The position numbers were made by a program, and so were the translations under genes. From NCBI GenBank assembly GCA_030704615.1, contig CM060731.1:1614001-1678000 (forward strand): a stretch of DNA of 64,000 nucleotides. Reading direction: 5' to 3'. The stretch comes from Takakia lepidozioides (lineage: Eukaryota > Streptophyta > Takakiopsida > Takakiales > Takakiaceae). The notes beneath the pieces are model-generated. The model made no database searches. It was not told where the DNA came from and was given only the letters and a program-made list of their open reading frames with translations. Below, in pieces: positions 11,261-21,445 of the stretch; within the stretch, counting starts at the first letter, position 1; every line of letters begins with the position of its first letter.

Positions 11261-11930
11261 GCCAGGCATTCACCTTTTTGCCTCGGTTGTCCCACCATTG
11301 ACTGGATCAGAAAAGTATTCATTCCACACATTCTCCTCATCTCTTGTACCTGTTTTTGGATACTTTCTTGTTGTCACATTGGCAGTATCATGTCAAAGTC
11401 ACTCCAATCTATCAAAGATTCACTCAACCAGCTAACTTGCATAATTCAACATGGAAATTTAGGGCCGATTCTGATAAGGGGGAAAAATAGGGTGAAATGT
11501 GTTGAAGAAGGTGCCCTCATCGCTTGATTTTACCAATTCCGCCGCTGCTGCTGCGGCTTCCAGTTGACCATCTACCCATGCAGGTTTCTTGTAGCTATCC
11601 TTCCACAAGGAATCATAGGCAATGTTGTGCTTGAAATGTGGCCCTCTTGGATGAATCTGGACCCACACTCTATCCCTACTCCTTCAGCTATCCATGCCTC
11701 TCACAAATCATGCATACATCTTTGCCTTGCTGGTAGCAACTGACAATAACAGCCTACATTTGTTCTAGGAAACACCCAACTCAACTTCTCACACTAGTTC
11801 CTATGCTCAATTGCATCTGCTACTCTCTATAATCCAACATGCATTCACCTTTTTGCCACAATTGGGCCACCATTGACTAGGGTCAGAAAAGTATGCAGGC
11901 CACAACTCCATGACTGTTTAGGGTTCACTG
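11260..11930 (-). repeat. Inverted counterpart of 6480-7260, with conserved peptide copy 2
   Basis: The sequence matches 6480-7260 in reverse orientation: GACAACCG / CTGACCCCAGTCAATGG phrases, GGCAGTATCATGTCAAAGTCACTCCAA, and CAGCTAACTTGCA. Positions 11459-11668 (minus) encode [20 protein letters not shown] and [16 protein letters not shown], the counterpart of the peptide at 6480-6660. The two flanks form a ~5-kb spaced inverted repeat around the PPR satellite. 11931-12058 has no recognised content. Confidence 0.6.
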
Positions 11931-12058
11931 TCACAAATGAAAGTGTGTTTGTCAGAATTTTGCCCACCCCAACAGCTCAGTCACTCCCACCCATGCAAGG
12001 TACCATGCTGTATCAAGTCTAAACCCTGGAAAAATACATGCAATAGCAGAAACCAACT

Positions 12059-12975
12059 CTAGACCATAGCACAACTGGCCTGGTACCTCCCATATGGAGC
12101 TTGCCTCCGCCTTCTACCATTTTGCCTCTGCCTTGCAAGTGCATTCAAGTTGGCAATGGCCAATTCATCTGCCTCACTCAAAGGAACACAAACAGCAAGC
12201 TCAGTCATGATGTTATGAGGAATTTCAGGAGGCACCATGCCTACATAAGTGTCTCCCTCACCAAGTGCCACTTCTGTAATATCGTGAACCACTCGTCGGG
12301 ATCGAGGGTCCTTGTGAAGGACCACCTTCCAGTTCCCTCGTGAACTTTTTTCATCCGAGAAAAAAACTTGCTCCACCTGACTAGGGAATGTCCAGGGCTG
12401 CTCCATCCGAGGTAACGACTGAAGTCAACCAAGAGAAAGCCATAATCATCTCGTTTCATGGTGGCATTCCGGCCCACCATGTGTGACCTCACCCATCTAC
12501 ACAAGAACAAAATTGGGTGAAGAATTCCGTAATCCAGTTGAATTATTTCTCTTACAACACCCACATATTCCAATTGGGATAACACTCGTTTGGACATACC
12601 TGCTCTATTTTCGCTTTCCTGATGGAATACTTGAGCAACTCCAGAATCAAATGTCACCCTGTCTGTGGCGCCAGTCCCATCACGTATTGCTCGAAAGTGA
12701 TTGCCGTAAGCATACATGGACTTGAAGCCCAAGGACTGTACTGCTGGTGGTATACATAAATGGCATATGTCCAAATCATAGGACTCACCTGAACTCACCT
12801 TGCGTTGGACAGCACCTTCAATCCATTCATGGAATGGAGCCAGTAAGTGCATATCTGTTGGGTATGGAATTTCTCCATTGTGGTGGTCTTGGTCTTGTCC
12901 ACAAAGGAATGTTGTTCTGAACTCAGTGCGGGATGCTTCTATGAGTGCCATCTCCTCTTCATAGGCCCTGTCCAA
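12059..12975 (-). pseudogene. CACTA transposase TNP2, C-terminal part (DUF4216-like)
   Basis: This is the C-terminal portion of an En/Spm (CACTA) TNP2-type transposase. It contains the DUF4216-like core: IIQLDYG..LFLCRWVRS, YGFLLVDFSRYLGWSSP, then, after a one-base frame change near 12400, FPSQVEQVFFSDEKSSRGNW with VVLHKDPRS. It is collinear with, and on the same strand as, the DUF4218-like part just upstream (13052-13927). The frame change and gaps suggest either introns or decay. It is one of four pieces of a single transposase gene that reads from 28161 down to 12059 and is broken by a 13.1-kb insertion. Confidence 0.75.
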
Positions 12976-13051
12976 ATGAGAATTGCAAATTAGGATTACA
13001 GCTTATACCATTGGCAGAAATGAAACACACAGGATATGATAAGCAACATAC

Positions 13052-13927
13052 TTACTCAAGGAATGGTTTCATGCAATCTGTGTTGTGCAACATATACTCG
13101 TGTGCACTGTCTCGTTCTTGAATGGTGAGGACTCGTACACTTCCCAATCCTTGAACCACCTCCCCACTAACTGAGTCTTCTTCATTGGAGTCCCACACCC
13201 TTCGGCTTGTAGCATGAAATTCAGCCATATACTCAGTTAGAAACCCTAGGGCCTCATCCAAAGCATACCCTTCCGCCATGCTCCCTTCAGGTCGGCTCAT
13301 ATTCCTTACATAGCCTTTTAATTTCTTCATATACCGTTCCATAGGATACATCCAACGGCTAGACACGGGACCACACACCTCCAATTCGTCCACAAGGTGT
13401 ACAAGCAAGTGAGTCATGATATCAAAAAATGACGGAGGGAATTCTTTCTCCAGTAGACACATAGTGATTGCAACATCTTCTTTTAAAGCCGGTAGCTCAG
13501 CTGGATTAATGATCTTTGCACACACTTTTCGGAAGACTCGAGAAAGCCTCATAATTGCCATCCGTGGACCCTTTCCCAATACCCCTCGAATGCAAAGAGG
13601 TAAAATCTGCTGCATCATTACATGGTAGTCATGGGTTTTCATTGTAGACAGTTTATTGTCAACCACATGTTTCTGGAATGTGGCAACATAACCTGTGGGG
13701 GCCTTTACTGCAGCCAATGTTTCCAAAAACAACACCTTCTCATCTTCAGTAAGAACATATGGGGCCAAAGGCTTCACCAACTTGTTCGGGTGAGAGGGAT
13801 GGGGTCTCAACCACAAGTGTTCACGAATGACATTGAGTTCCATATCCTTCCTAGATGTGGCTGTGTCCTTCTCCCCAAGAATGGTTCTCAGCACATTCTC
13901 ACACAAATTTTTTTCACAATGCATCAC
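13052..13927 (-). CDS. CACTA transposase TNP2, DUF4218-like part
   Basis: Starts in the MHCEKNLCENVLRTILGEKD motif typical of TNP2 proteins just after the catalytic core, runs through SHDYHVMMQQ-type sequence (here THDYHVMMQQILPLCIRGVL), then FPPSFFDIMTHLLVHLVDEL, SRWMYPMERYMKKLKGYVRN and RPEGSMAEGYALDEALGFL. These are hallmark DUF4218 phrases. The 291-residue stretch is uninterrupted. TNP2 catalyses excision and insertion of CACTA elements by binding their subterminal repeats. The stretch is part of the split gene; the element's terminal CACTA repeats were not located. Confidence 0.85.
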   Translation of the reverse strand: MMHCEKNLCENVLRTILGEKDTATSRKDMELNVIREHLWLRPHPSHPNKLVKPLAPYVLTEDEKVLFLETLAAVKAPTGYVATFQKHVVDNKLSTMKTHDYHVMMQQILPLCIRGVLGKGPRMAIMRLSRVFRKVCAKIINPAELPALKEDVAITMCLLEKEFPPSFFDIMTHLLVHLVDELEVCGPVSSRWMYPMERYMKKLKGYVRNMSRPEGSMAEGYALDEALGFLTEYMAEFHATSRRVWDSNEEDSVSGEVVQGLGSVRVLTIQERDSAHEYMLHNTDCMKPFLE

Positions 13928-13957
13928 ATCCAGTGTGTATCGGATGAGTAAGTCTTT

Positions 13958-14600
13958 CTAGTATGGCAATTGGTTCAAAACAGTGACCCGTTTCATGCCA
14001 TGTTCCTTTGAAGGGTCATGTTTTCCCCCCTCAGCCCCTCCCATTGCGAGATACAACTCTCTGGTTGTAGCCCGGTCAAATTGCTCACTTGCAGTGACCA
14101 CCATAGGAGCTGCTCTATGTTCCACATGTCCATTAAAGTGGGACGAGTTATTCCTATAGGGATGAACAGTAGGCAAGTATCTCCTATGACCAAGATACAA
14201 AACTTTTTTGCATGCCTTGGAGTACCTGGAATCAACATTAGGGCTGCAAGCTGGGCAGGCCTTGTATCCCCTGTGTGCGCATCCTGCTAGCAACCCATAA
14301 GCTGGAAAGTCGTGGATTGACCACATCAAGATGGCCCTCATGCGAAATGACTGTTGCCCCACTAGGCTACTTCCATCCAATGCCTCCACACCAACTTCCC
14401 ACAACAATTTCAGCTCATCAACAAGGGGCTGCAGATAAACATCTGCATTGTCATTTCCCACAGATTGTGGTCCAGGAATCAATAAAGCCAACATCGTGAA
14501 AAATGGCTTAGTACACAGCCAGGGTGGAAGATTATAGTTTACCAACACGACAGGCCAAGTTGACCATTTGTTGGATATATCACTGTAAGGATTGACACCA
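13958..14600 (-). CDS. CACTA transposase TNP2, catalytic-core part
   Basis: Minus-strand reading begins DGVNPYSDISNKWSTWPVVL, continues NLPPWLCTKPFFTMLALLIP, NADVYLQPLVDELKLLWEVG, MRAILMWSIHDFPAYGLLAG and CPACS, the most conserved core of TNP2 transposases. The upstream border at 14601-14611 is the target duplication of the inserted 13.1-kb element. Codons there encode Leu-Ala-Trp, the same residues with which the N-terminal half ends at 27734-27744. The gene was therefore continuous before the insertion. Confidence 0.88.
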
Positions 14601-14611
14601 TCCCATGCGAG
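14601..14611. other. Target-site duplication, left copy (TCCCATGCGAG)
   Basis: Eleven bases identical to 27734-27744, immediately outside the two ends of the inserted element. They lie within the TNP2 reading frame. Confidence 0.85.
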
Positions 14612-14672
14612 GGGGGCTGCTATTTCATGAGCGGCATGAGCATGAGCGGAAAAAAAAAAAGCATGAGCAGAC
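14612..14672 (+). repeat. Left terminal inverted repeat and subterminal ATGAGC cluster
   Basis: GGGGGCTGCTATTTCATGAGC followed by GGCATGAGCATGAGCGG, an A10 run and GCATGAGCAG. The inverted partner is at 27670-27733. Confidence 0.8.
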
Positions 14673-15421
14673 CATTGTGAGTCCACGGAAATAGGGTTAG
14701 GAGGCACGGAAATAGGGTCATGTGAAGTTGGAATGTGGCACCAGTGGACTTGAAATGCAACATTTTATTGCAAATTTTGTGGCAAGCCACGTCTATACAA
14801 GTGTGTTCTAACTGTCATAGCCGGAATGGGCACTACTCTCCTACACCCTCCGAGGAACTTGCCCCACCTTCTTCCTCATCCCCCTCATCCCCCTCATCCT
14901 CCGAGCTCTGTGATGCATCAGTTCCACTATGCCTCTCAAAAATCCCGTCCTCTCCTTGGGGGACTGTCCACCTCACCTCCTGGGAATCTTCTGCGTCTTC
15001 TCCCCCACTTTCCTCAGCAGAATCCAAGACAAATCTACGAGCCCGACGGGCTCTAATAGCTGATGCCTCCTCCCTCATCTTCATTTTCTTGAGGCTTGCC
15101 TCGTCTAAAATCTGCTGTACACGACTACGTTCGGAACACCTCCTAATGGACACCGAAGCAAGCCGGGCAGCATAAGTAGGAAGGATGTACTCCCTTTCTG
15201 GACTAGGCATGAAATCCCCCCTGGCAAAAAAAGGCACGTTCCTCCTGCCCATGAACTCCGGTGTAGACGTCCCTCCGGCAGTACTTGGCATCCTACAGTA
15301 AGAACAAATCCACTTCAAGAATGTCAATACCAGCACAACCAGAAAGGGTTTTCAATGAAATAAGAGAGCAGAGGGAGGTGCCTCACGAAATCTGGAGGCA
15401 ACTTACAATGCCACCACTCAC

Positions 15422-16340
15422 TCGTAAACCGGGGGCTCCTCGGCCTCGATCCCAACTTCCTCCCCCTGCTCCTTCTCGGATTTTTCCTCATCCTCCGAGG
15501 ATGCCTCTTCCTCTTTCGGCAGACGTTCAGCCGCTGCAAGTTCCGAGTTGTGGAGGGCAGTATCTGGCTCGAAGGCGAACACATGCCTGTCGGACAACGT
15601 CCCTGCCCACATTGAAGCACCTGAGGAACAAAGCGGGCGGTTAATAGCTTGCGGCATGCAATTGCAGTCGGGCCAGGGGACAAACTGAGCACGTGAAGGC
15701 TTACCCGTGCCGCATGTGAGGTCCAGAATCCGCCCTTGGACATCCGAGCACGTCTCCATGAGGGTTTGGATGAAAGCAGGGCTCCAGGTCCGGCTGTACT
15801 GCCACGGTTTGCCTGTCTTTGTGTCCTTCGGCATACTGGAGTGGGGCACATAGTTGTAGAGGACATCGTAGGTTACAGGGTCCACAGCGGCATCAACAAG
15901 ACGACCGTCGTTGCGGAATTTGAACGTAGACCCTCTCTTCACAAAGCAATATGCCTCAAACACCAATGTCTGCACATCCAACAAAGAAGGGATCAACTCC
16001 AGGGTCTACTTAACATACACCACAATATGAAGTGAATGCAAAAGATTGATAACTTACACTTTGGCCCTCTGTTCGCAACCCCTGCGTACTGATGCAGAAC
16101 CATTTTCTGAGGAGGACCGGGGTGACACTTTTTGGTGTCCACCTTGCCATCGCATTCTCTGTGGTCTTCCCTCTCGTGGCAATGACAACCACACATCCAC
16201 CGTCATCCAGAAGCATCCGCGCCAGCCCAAACCCAGCTTTCTAGTACTCCTCAGTAAACCTGTTCCAGGTGGGCACACCATCCAGGCCCTCCAGCAGCTC
16301 CCCATCTGGAATGTCGAGGAGAATCATGTCGCAAGCTCTC
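15422..16340 (-). other. Amino-methyltransferase module (beta-type motif order)
   Basis: Motif IV position: ACDMILLDIPDGELL (codons for DIPD at 16304-16315). This is followed by a Rossmann-type strand GGCVVVIATRGK, then YSRTWSPAFIQTLMETCSD. Then comes the SAM-binding motif I, RILDLTCGTGAS, formed across the 15705/15620 splice, and motif II, HVFAFEPD. Motif IV before motif I is the beta order of bacterial N4-cytosine/N6-adenine DNA methyltransferases, in which the C-terminal part reads 'DPFxGSGT ... GIExDxxY'. The expected DPPY-like tetrapeptide is here DIPD, so activity of this copy is doubtful. The family call is from motif order only; a structure or profile search would settle it. Confidence 0.6.
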
Positions 16341-17199
16341 TCCACCTCAACCCCACCCCGAGTGCTCTTGCAATTCGTGCTCACAGCCGTGAAGAATTCC
16401 ATCATGGCTTCAAAACCAGGGGTGTCTTTAGGCTCTGTACCGCCAGCCCTCTTCTTGGCTTTCCCTTTCTGCTCCGCCAGAGACTTGTTGTGTGCCACCT
16501 TCTTCGCCCTGGCAGCGAGAGCGTCAAGGAAGCTCTCATTGACGCATTGGATGATGGTTGGAGGTTCTAGCTTTGGCCTGTGCGTAAACGTCACTGCCGA
16601 ATACCGGCGTGTAGGCTCGCCCTCAAATGCCAACTTCTTGGCAGAGCCAGTCCCACTCCGAACTGACTTGGGAACCCGGACGGCCGGTGACTGGGTAGGA
16701 GCAACAGCAGTCGAAGGACCTTGAACGAAGTCGTCGTCCGAGTCACTCTCTTGGGTCCCCTCCTGCGCCTCCTCCGATGCCCCGATGGTTTTCTTCTTTT
16801 TGGGTGTTACTGCAGTCACCTGTTTCCTTGTCCTTTTCCTTTGACCTTTACTCTTCTCATGCAATTTCTCCTGAATTCCTGCCTGAGCAAGCTCTGCCGC
16901 TTTCCTGGAGTTCGCAAGCGCTTTTGCCTCTTTTGCACCCAATGGAGGCAGCGGAGCCCGGTTTCGTCGGAATTCAGCATCCAGCTTCAATTGAAACTCG
17001 GATGGGTCGAGCGAGCCGGGCGGAAGGTCCACATACCAAGGGCAATCACGCAAATGTTCCAGATGCCACTCCTTCACAATATCGTCAGTGTACATGGAGT
17101 CAGCCCCAGGGTTCCTCCATGCCAGGAAGAATGGTGGCTCGAAAGACAGATGACCTTTCTCCAAAAGGGAGAACTTACAGTACCTGCATTCATGAAAAA

Positions 17200-17975
17200 C
17201 ACAATGAGGTCCGAAAATGGCTAAGTCCCTGAACGGCAATAGGGCCTACAACTGGAAAATGGCGCCGAATTTCCACTTCAGGGCCAGCCAGTCTAGGGAC
17301 TTAGCCCGAAAATGTCTAAGTCCCTGAACGGCAATAGGGCCTGGAACTGGAAAATGGCGCCGAATTTCCAGTTCAGGGCCAACCAGTCTAGGGACTTAGC
17401 CCGAAAATGGCTAAGTCCCTGGACGGCAATAGGGCCTAGAACTGGAAAACGGCGCCGAATTTCCAGTTCCGGGCCAGCCACCCTAGGGACTTAGCCCGAA
17501 AATGGCTAAGTCCCTGGACGGCAATAGGGCCTAGAACTGGAAAACGGCGCCGAATTTCCAGTTCCGGGCCAGCCACCCTAGGGACTTAGCCCGAAAATGG
17601 CTAAGTCCCTGAACGGCAATAGGGCCTACAACTGGAAAATGGCGCCGAATTTCCACTTCAGGGCCAGCCAGTCTAGGGACTTAGCCCGAAAATGGCTGAG
17701 TCCCTGAACGGCAATAGGGCCTGGAACTGGAAAATGGCGCCGAATTTCCAGTTCAGGGCCAGCCAGTCTAGGGACTTAGCCCGAAAATGGCTAAGTCCCT
17801 GGACGACAATAGGGCCTAGAACTGGAAAACGGCGCCGAATTTCCAGTTCCGGGCCAGCCACCCTAGGGACTTAGACCGAAAATGGCTAAGTCCCAGGACG
17901 GCAATAGGGCCTGGAACTGGAAAATGGCGCCGAATTTCCAGTTCCGGGCTAGCAAGTCTAGGGACTTAGCCATTT
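17200..17975. repeat. 95-bp hairpin satellite, eight copies, inside an intron
   Basis: GACTTAG(C/A)CCGAAAATG occurs at 17298, 17393, 17488, 17583, 17678, 17773, 17868 and, in variant form, about 17963: a constant 95-bp period. Each unit folds on itself: CTAAGTCCCT pairs with AGGGACTTAG, and within it AACTGGAAA pairs with TTTCCAGTT around a GGCGCC centre. The array lies between the splice donor at 18077 and the acceptor at 17184 of the methyltransferase gene, so it is intronic. Confidence 0.9.
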
Positions 17976-19223
17976 TCGGAGCCCTGACTGGAAATTCGGC
18001 GCCATTTTCCCTAACACCACTTGAGGCCTCTAACATCCTGAAATGCCAGGACTTGAAAGAAAGGCAGCGCGTATGTACCTGTACAGAAGGCGCATGGCTA
18101 CTTTGTCCGCGTTCGGCTGGTCGGTGAACTCGTGGCTCCGGCAAGCATCTGCTATCTCCCGAAAAAATAGGTTGGTTTTGTAGAGAAGAAAGTACCTCGT
18201 CACATAGTCACGTAGGCTCTCTGCTGCAGGGGATATCTCCATCTTGAACTGATGTGCTTGTGTGTCCAGCTGCTCTTGCGCATTCGTCGTCACCTGTGGA
18301 GATTGTCCATCAGATCGCTTTCCTCAAAAAATACAATGAATCCACCCCCTACTAGAGTAGAAGCCCCAAACGAAGCGTGGGGAAGTACCTGAAACCACCA
18401 TGTCATGCGGTTCATCCACATGTCGAATGTGGGGTCAGAGAGTTTGTCCGGTTTGGGGAAGCTCCACATGTCCCTGGTACTTTGGGAACCATTCCAGATT
18501 TGGAGCCACCGGGTCTCTCCAACCACCCAGCATATTCGTAAGCGCCAAACACCACAAAAAGGAGTTGTTGCCACCACAATTTTGTTAAGAATGTATCACC
18601 TTTTCTGTTGCATCCACACAGGATGTGGCTAGACGATGGAGCTTCTCAATGTCATCGAGGGCTTCAGAGCGCGAGAGTAGTGCTTCCCCACCTCCACCAG
18701 AAAGTCGGCACCAAGGGCGGGATCAGCTATGGCCACGTACTTTACCACCCGCGACTTGTACTTTATGCGGGCCCTCACCTCCGCAGCTTTGACATACGAT
18801 TCGAGTTCCGGGAGGGTTGGATTCTTCTCCTCTGACTCCATGTAGAACCTCCGCGCATGTGCCAAATCCTGCTGTATTTTCGTCTGTCAAGAATGCGCAC
18901 ATAAGATTAGAGATCCTGCTCAACACAATTTCTTCTATTGGGGGAGGAGAGACAGATTAGCTCAACAAAACTGTCAGGAGCTTTACCCGAAATATATAGT
19001 CCACCATGGCGTCGACGCTCAGCCTATACCAGGTTCTGTCTGCCTTTGCCTCCGACTTGCACAGGAGGTCGGCACTGAGGGAATTGGCAAACTCTTGCAC
19101 CCCCTGCTTCCCGACATCCTTCACTCGGAAGAGCATATGGGACAAGTTGGTGGCAATGAAGGCATTCTCAGTCACCCTGCAGTGCCACATTTCCATCAAA
19201 CAATACTGAAATGGGAATTTTCA

Positions 19224-19640
19224 TCATATATGAGGATTCGCAATGAAATGACTTCCAAATTCAAAGTCCAAAAGCGAGAGGGGTTGTAGCTTACAAGTTG
19301 ATGTCGGCCATTGCAGCTTTGAGAAGACTGCATCTTTGGGCCCCGCAACCTTCAGCACAACACAATCCACGGCGAAATGCCAATTGAGGTCGTTGGGGTG
19401 GGCTTGGGCAATGTGCTCCATCCATACCAGGAGGCGATGATTGCCGTCCCACACGTAGAACATCTTACCGGACAAGTGTTGGAAAAGAGGATCACTAGCA
19501 ATCGATCTCTCGAACTCCTCATTTCGCGTTTGCCAATGGGGACCCCATTTGTCCACCTCATCGGAAGTGTGGGCACGGGAAGCTCCGTGGTCATTCTCAA
19601 TGGAAACGTAAAAGCGGCAGACCCCATTCGATATCCATCC
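19224..19640 (-). other. ParB-like motif region (DGNHR)
   Basis: Encodes GKMFYVWDGNHRLLVWMEHI and then LNWHFAVDCVVLKVAG. The strand, D-G-N-H-R, helix, then hydrophobic strands resembles the ParB/Srx N-terminal domain, whose G-x-H-R motif binds nucleotide in active members. In bacteria and phages ParB-like domains are commonly fused or adjacent to N4/N6 DNA methylases, which fits the downstream module. Identification rests on this short motif and context. A frame change just upstream (near 19650) means the domain's N-terminal part is not continuous here. Confidence 0.45.
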
Positions 19641-21445
19641 CGGAAAGAGAATTTCAGCTTGTCGATATCACCTGGGAGGGCAGGTCTCACCACCTGCAAT
19701 GACACCAAGCGGCAAAGGGGAATTCGAAGCTTGGCCGGGTACACCATGCCCCCCAGCACCCTGCCAATGTTGCTGTGGGTTGCCTCCAACATCTTGCAGC
19801 GGCCAACTTCATATCCGCCTCAGACATGACGTCTGCTGCAGAGGGGTTTTCCGGCAGCCCACCAGGACCGCCAAATCCAGCCTGTATGCTCCGGGTTTGG
19901 GGCCTGGGGATGTCCGGGAGGATGTCATCCTGGTCAGAAAGCTCCCTGTCGTCCTCCTCAACAGGGTCAGCCACCTGCGAAACCACCTCCAGCACTCTCC
20001 CCGTCTCTACTGCCCTCTCCCTGGCTTCACCTGGAACTTGCACAATCCGTGCTCTTTCAGGTGTTCTTTCCTCTCCTCCACTCTCCACCGTATGGGTAAT
20101 TGCGGGGGCTGCTCTTGCCCGCAATGGTCTAACCGGTGTGTTACTGCCTTTCTGTGGTGTCTTGGATGGATCCACCGTCTCTGTGCGTCCCTCGCTTACA
20201 TTGGCATCTGTCATTTGGGCACCCCTGGCCTCTTCAGCTGCCTTTTCTCTTTCCTCCTGGCTAGCATTCTGTCTCGTCTGCTCTTTTGCCCTCTCTTTTG
20301 CCCTCTCACGGGCTTTCTGTTTCTTACTAGGGCTAGCAGCAGGGGAGCCCTCCAGGACGACCACCTTTGCTTGAGGCGAACTGACACCCTCGCGCGCACT
20401 GCTCACTCCCCCCTCCGCAGCCCGTGACTGCTCTCTCGCCGGGGAATGCATGTGCTTAGCTTTCTTCTTTTTCTTTGCGTGGGCGGGCCCTACTGCATGT
20501 GCATAATCAACCTCCATTGCCGGATCTGCTGTCCTCATGTCCTCACGCCCTTCACCTGCCATGCCGCCTGCACCAACCTCCCCAATGCCTACTCTGTCGT
20601 ACTGTCGTTGCAAGTCCTCCCGTCCACCAACAAAAGGCTTAAGTTTGCCCTCTCGCCCCAAGTTGGGCGATTCAAACATGCGATGAGTTGGAGCTGTCGA
20701 TGATACCACCAGCGTGCCGGGCTCGTCGTCACTCTGTCATTGACAAAAATCGTGAAAACCAACATCGGTGCAAAAAGCAGCATCGCAACGAGCACCGCAA
20801 CCACCATAGCAACAATCGTGTAGCAAAAATGAAAACATAACAAGTTAGGAAGTATGGAGAGCCATGCAACAACAATGAAAACAAATGCAACCGTTGCCTG
20901 AGAATGACATGCACAAGCAGCCTTCTCCAGAGCTGCTGGATTTGCACATGCATTGCAAACAATCTAAGGTTCACTCAACTATCTAATGTTCACTCATACA
21001 GCGAAACCAGGATGAAGATGCAAAAACAAAGCGAGGTAACAAAGCGAAAGCAAAAAATAAATCGAACAAACCGAAAGCAGAAGTGGCTTGCCTGAGAGTA
21101 CTCGGCTTCAGTTGGCGCAGGTTGTGAGCAAGACACTGGAATCTCCTGCTGGAGCTTCAGTTTGGCCATGCGAGAGATTGGCCGTCGTCCGTAGTACAGA
21201 GCTTTCAACTTCCGCCGCGGTCTGGATGTGAGGTCTCTCTCAGGAGAGCCACGCCCTTCAGGCGGCATAAGTCCCAGCCAAAAAGATCTCCTTTTTTGGG
21301 GTACATGCCTCGAATAGCATGTTAAGCCAAGATTAGCATGAGATTTAGGGTACGTGTCCAGGAAGCCATGCGTCGCAAGCCCGAATGACGGCGGTCGACA
21401 TTTATTGCCCAACTGCGCAAATAAATGTCGGATGAAGCCCTCCAT

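Larger units (their letters stand above)
14833..21445 (-). pseudogene. Multi-exon transposon gene: disordered N-terminus, ParB-like, beta-order DNA methyltransferase
   Basis: Likely exons in order: about 21445-21093; 20733 to about 19800 (acidic and Lys/Ala-rich, disordered); a region to 19224 with a ParB-like motif; 19199-18957; 18865-18629; a piece ending at 18078; 17183-16058; 15969-15705; 15620-15422; 15292-14833 (Glu/Asp/Ser-rich tail). The last four exons have consensus splice sites (GTACAT, GTAAGT, GTAAGC and GTGAGT donors; AG acceptors) and keep frame across junctions. The N-terminal exons are less certain, with a probable frame break near 19650. An in-frame TAG lies at 16241-16243. 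The predicted role is modification of adenine or cytosine amino groups in DNA, perhaps of the transposon itself. Expression is unknown. Confidence 0.6.

Noticed and set aside
15285-20703. Plus-strand open frames up to 242 codons opposite the methyltransferase gene
   Set aside because: Minus-strand exons have consensus splice sites, motif order and an acidic tail; the plus frames are Pro/Ser/Leu-rich shadows.
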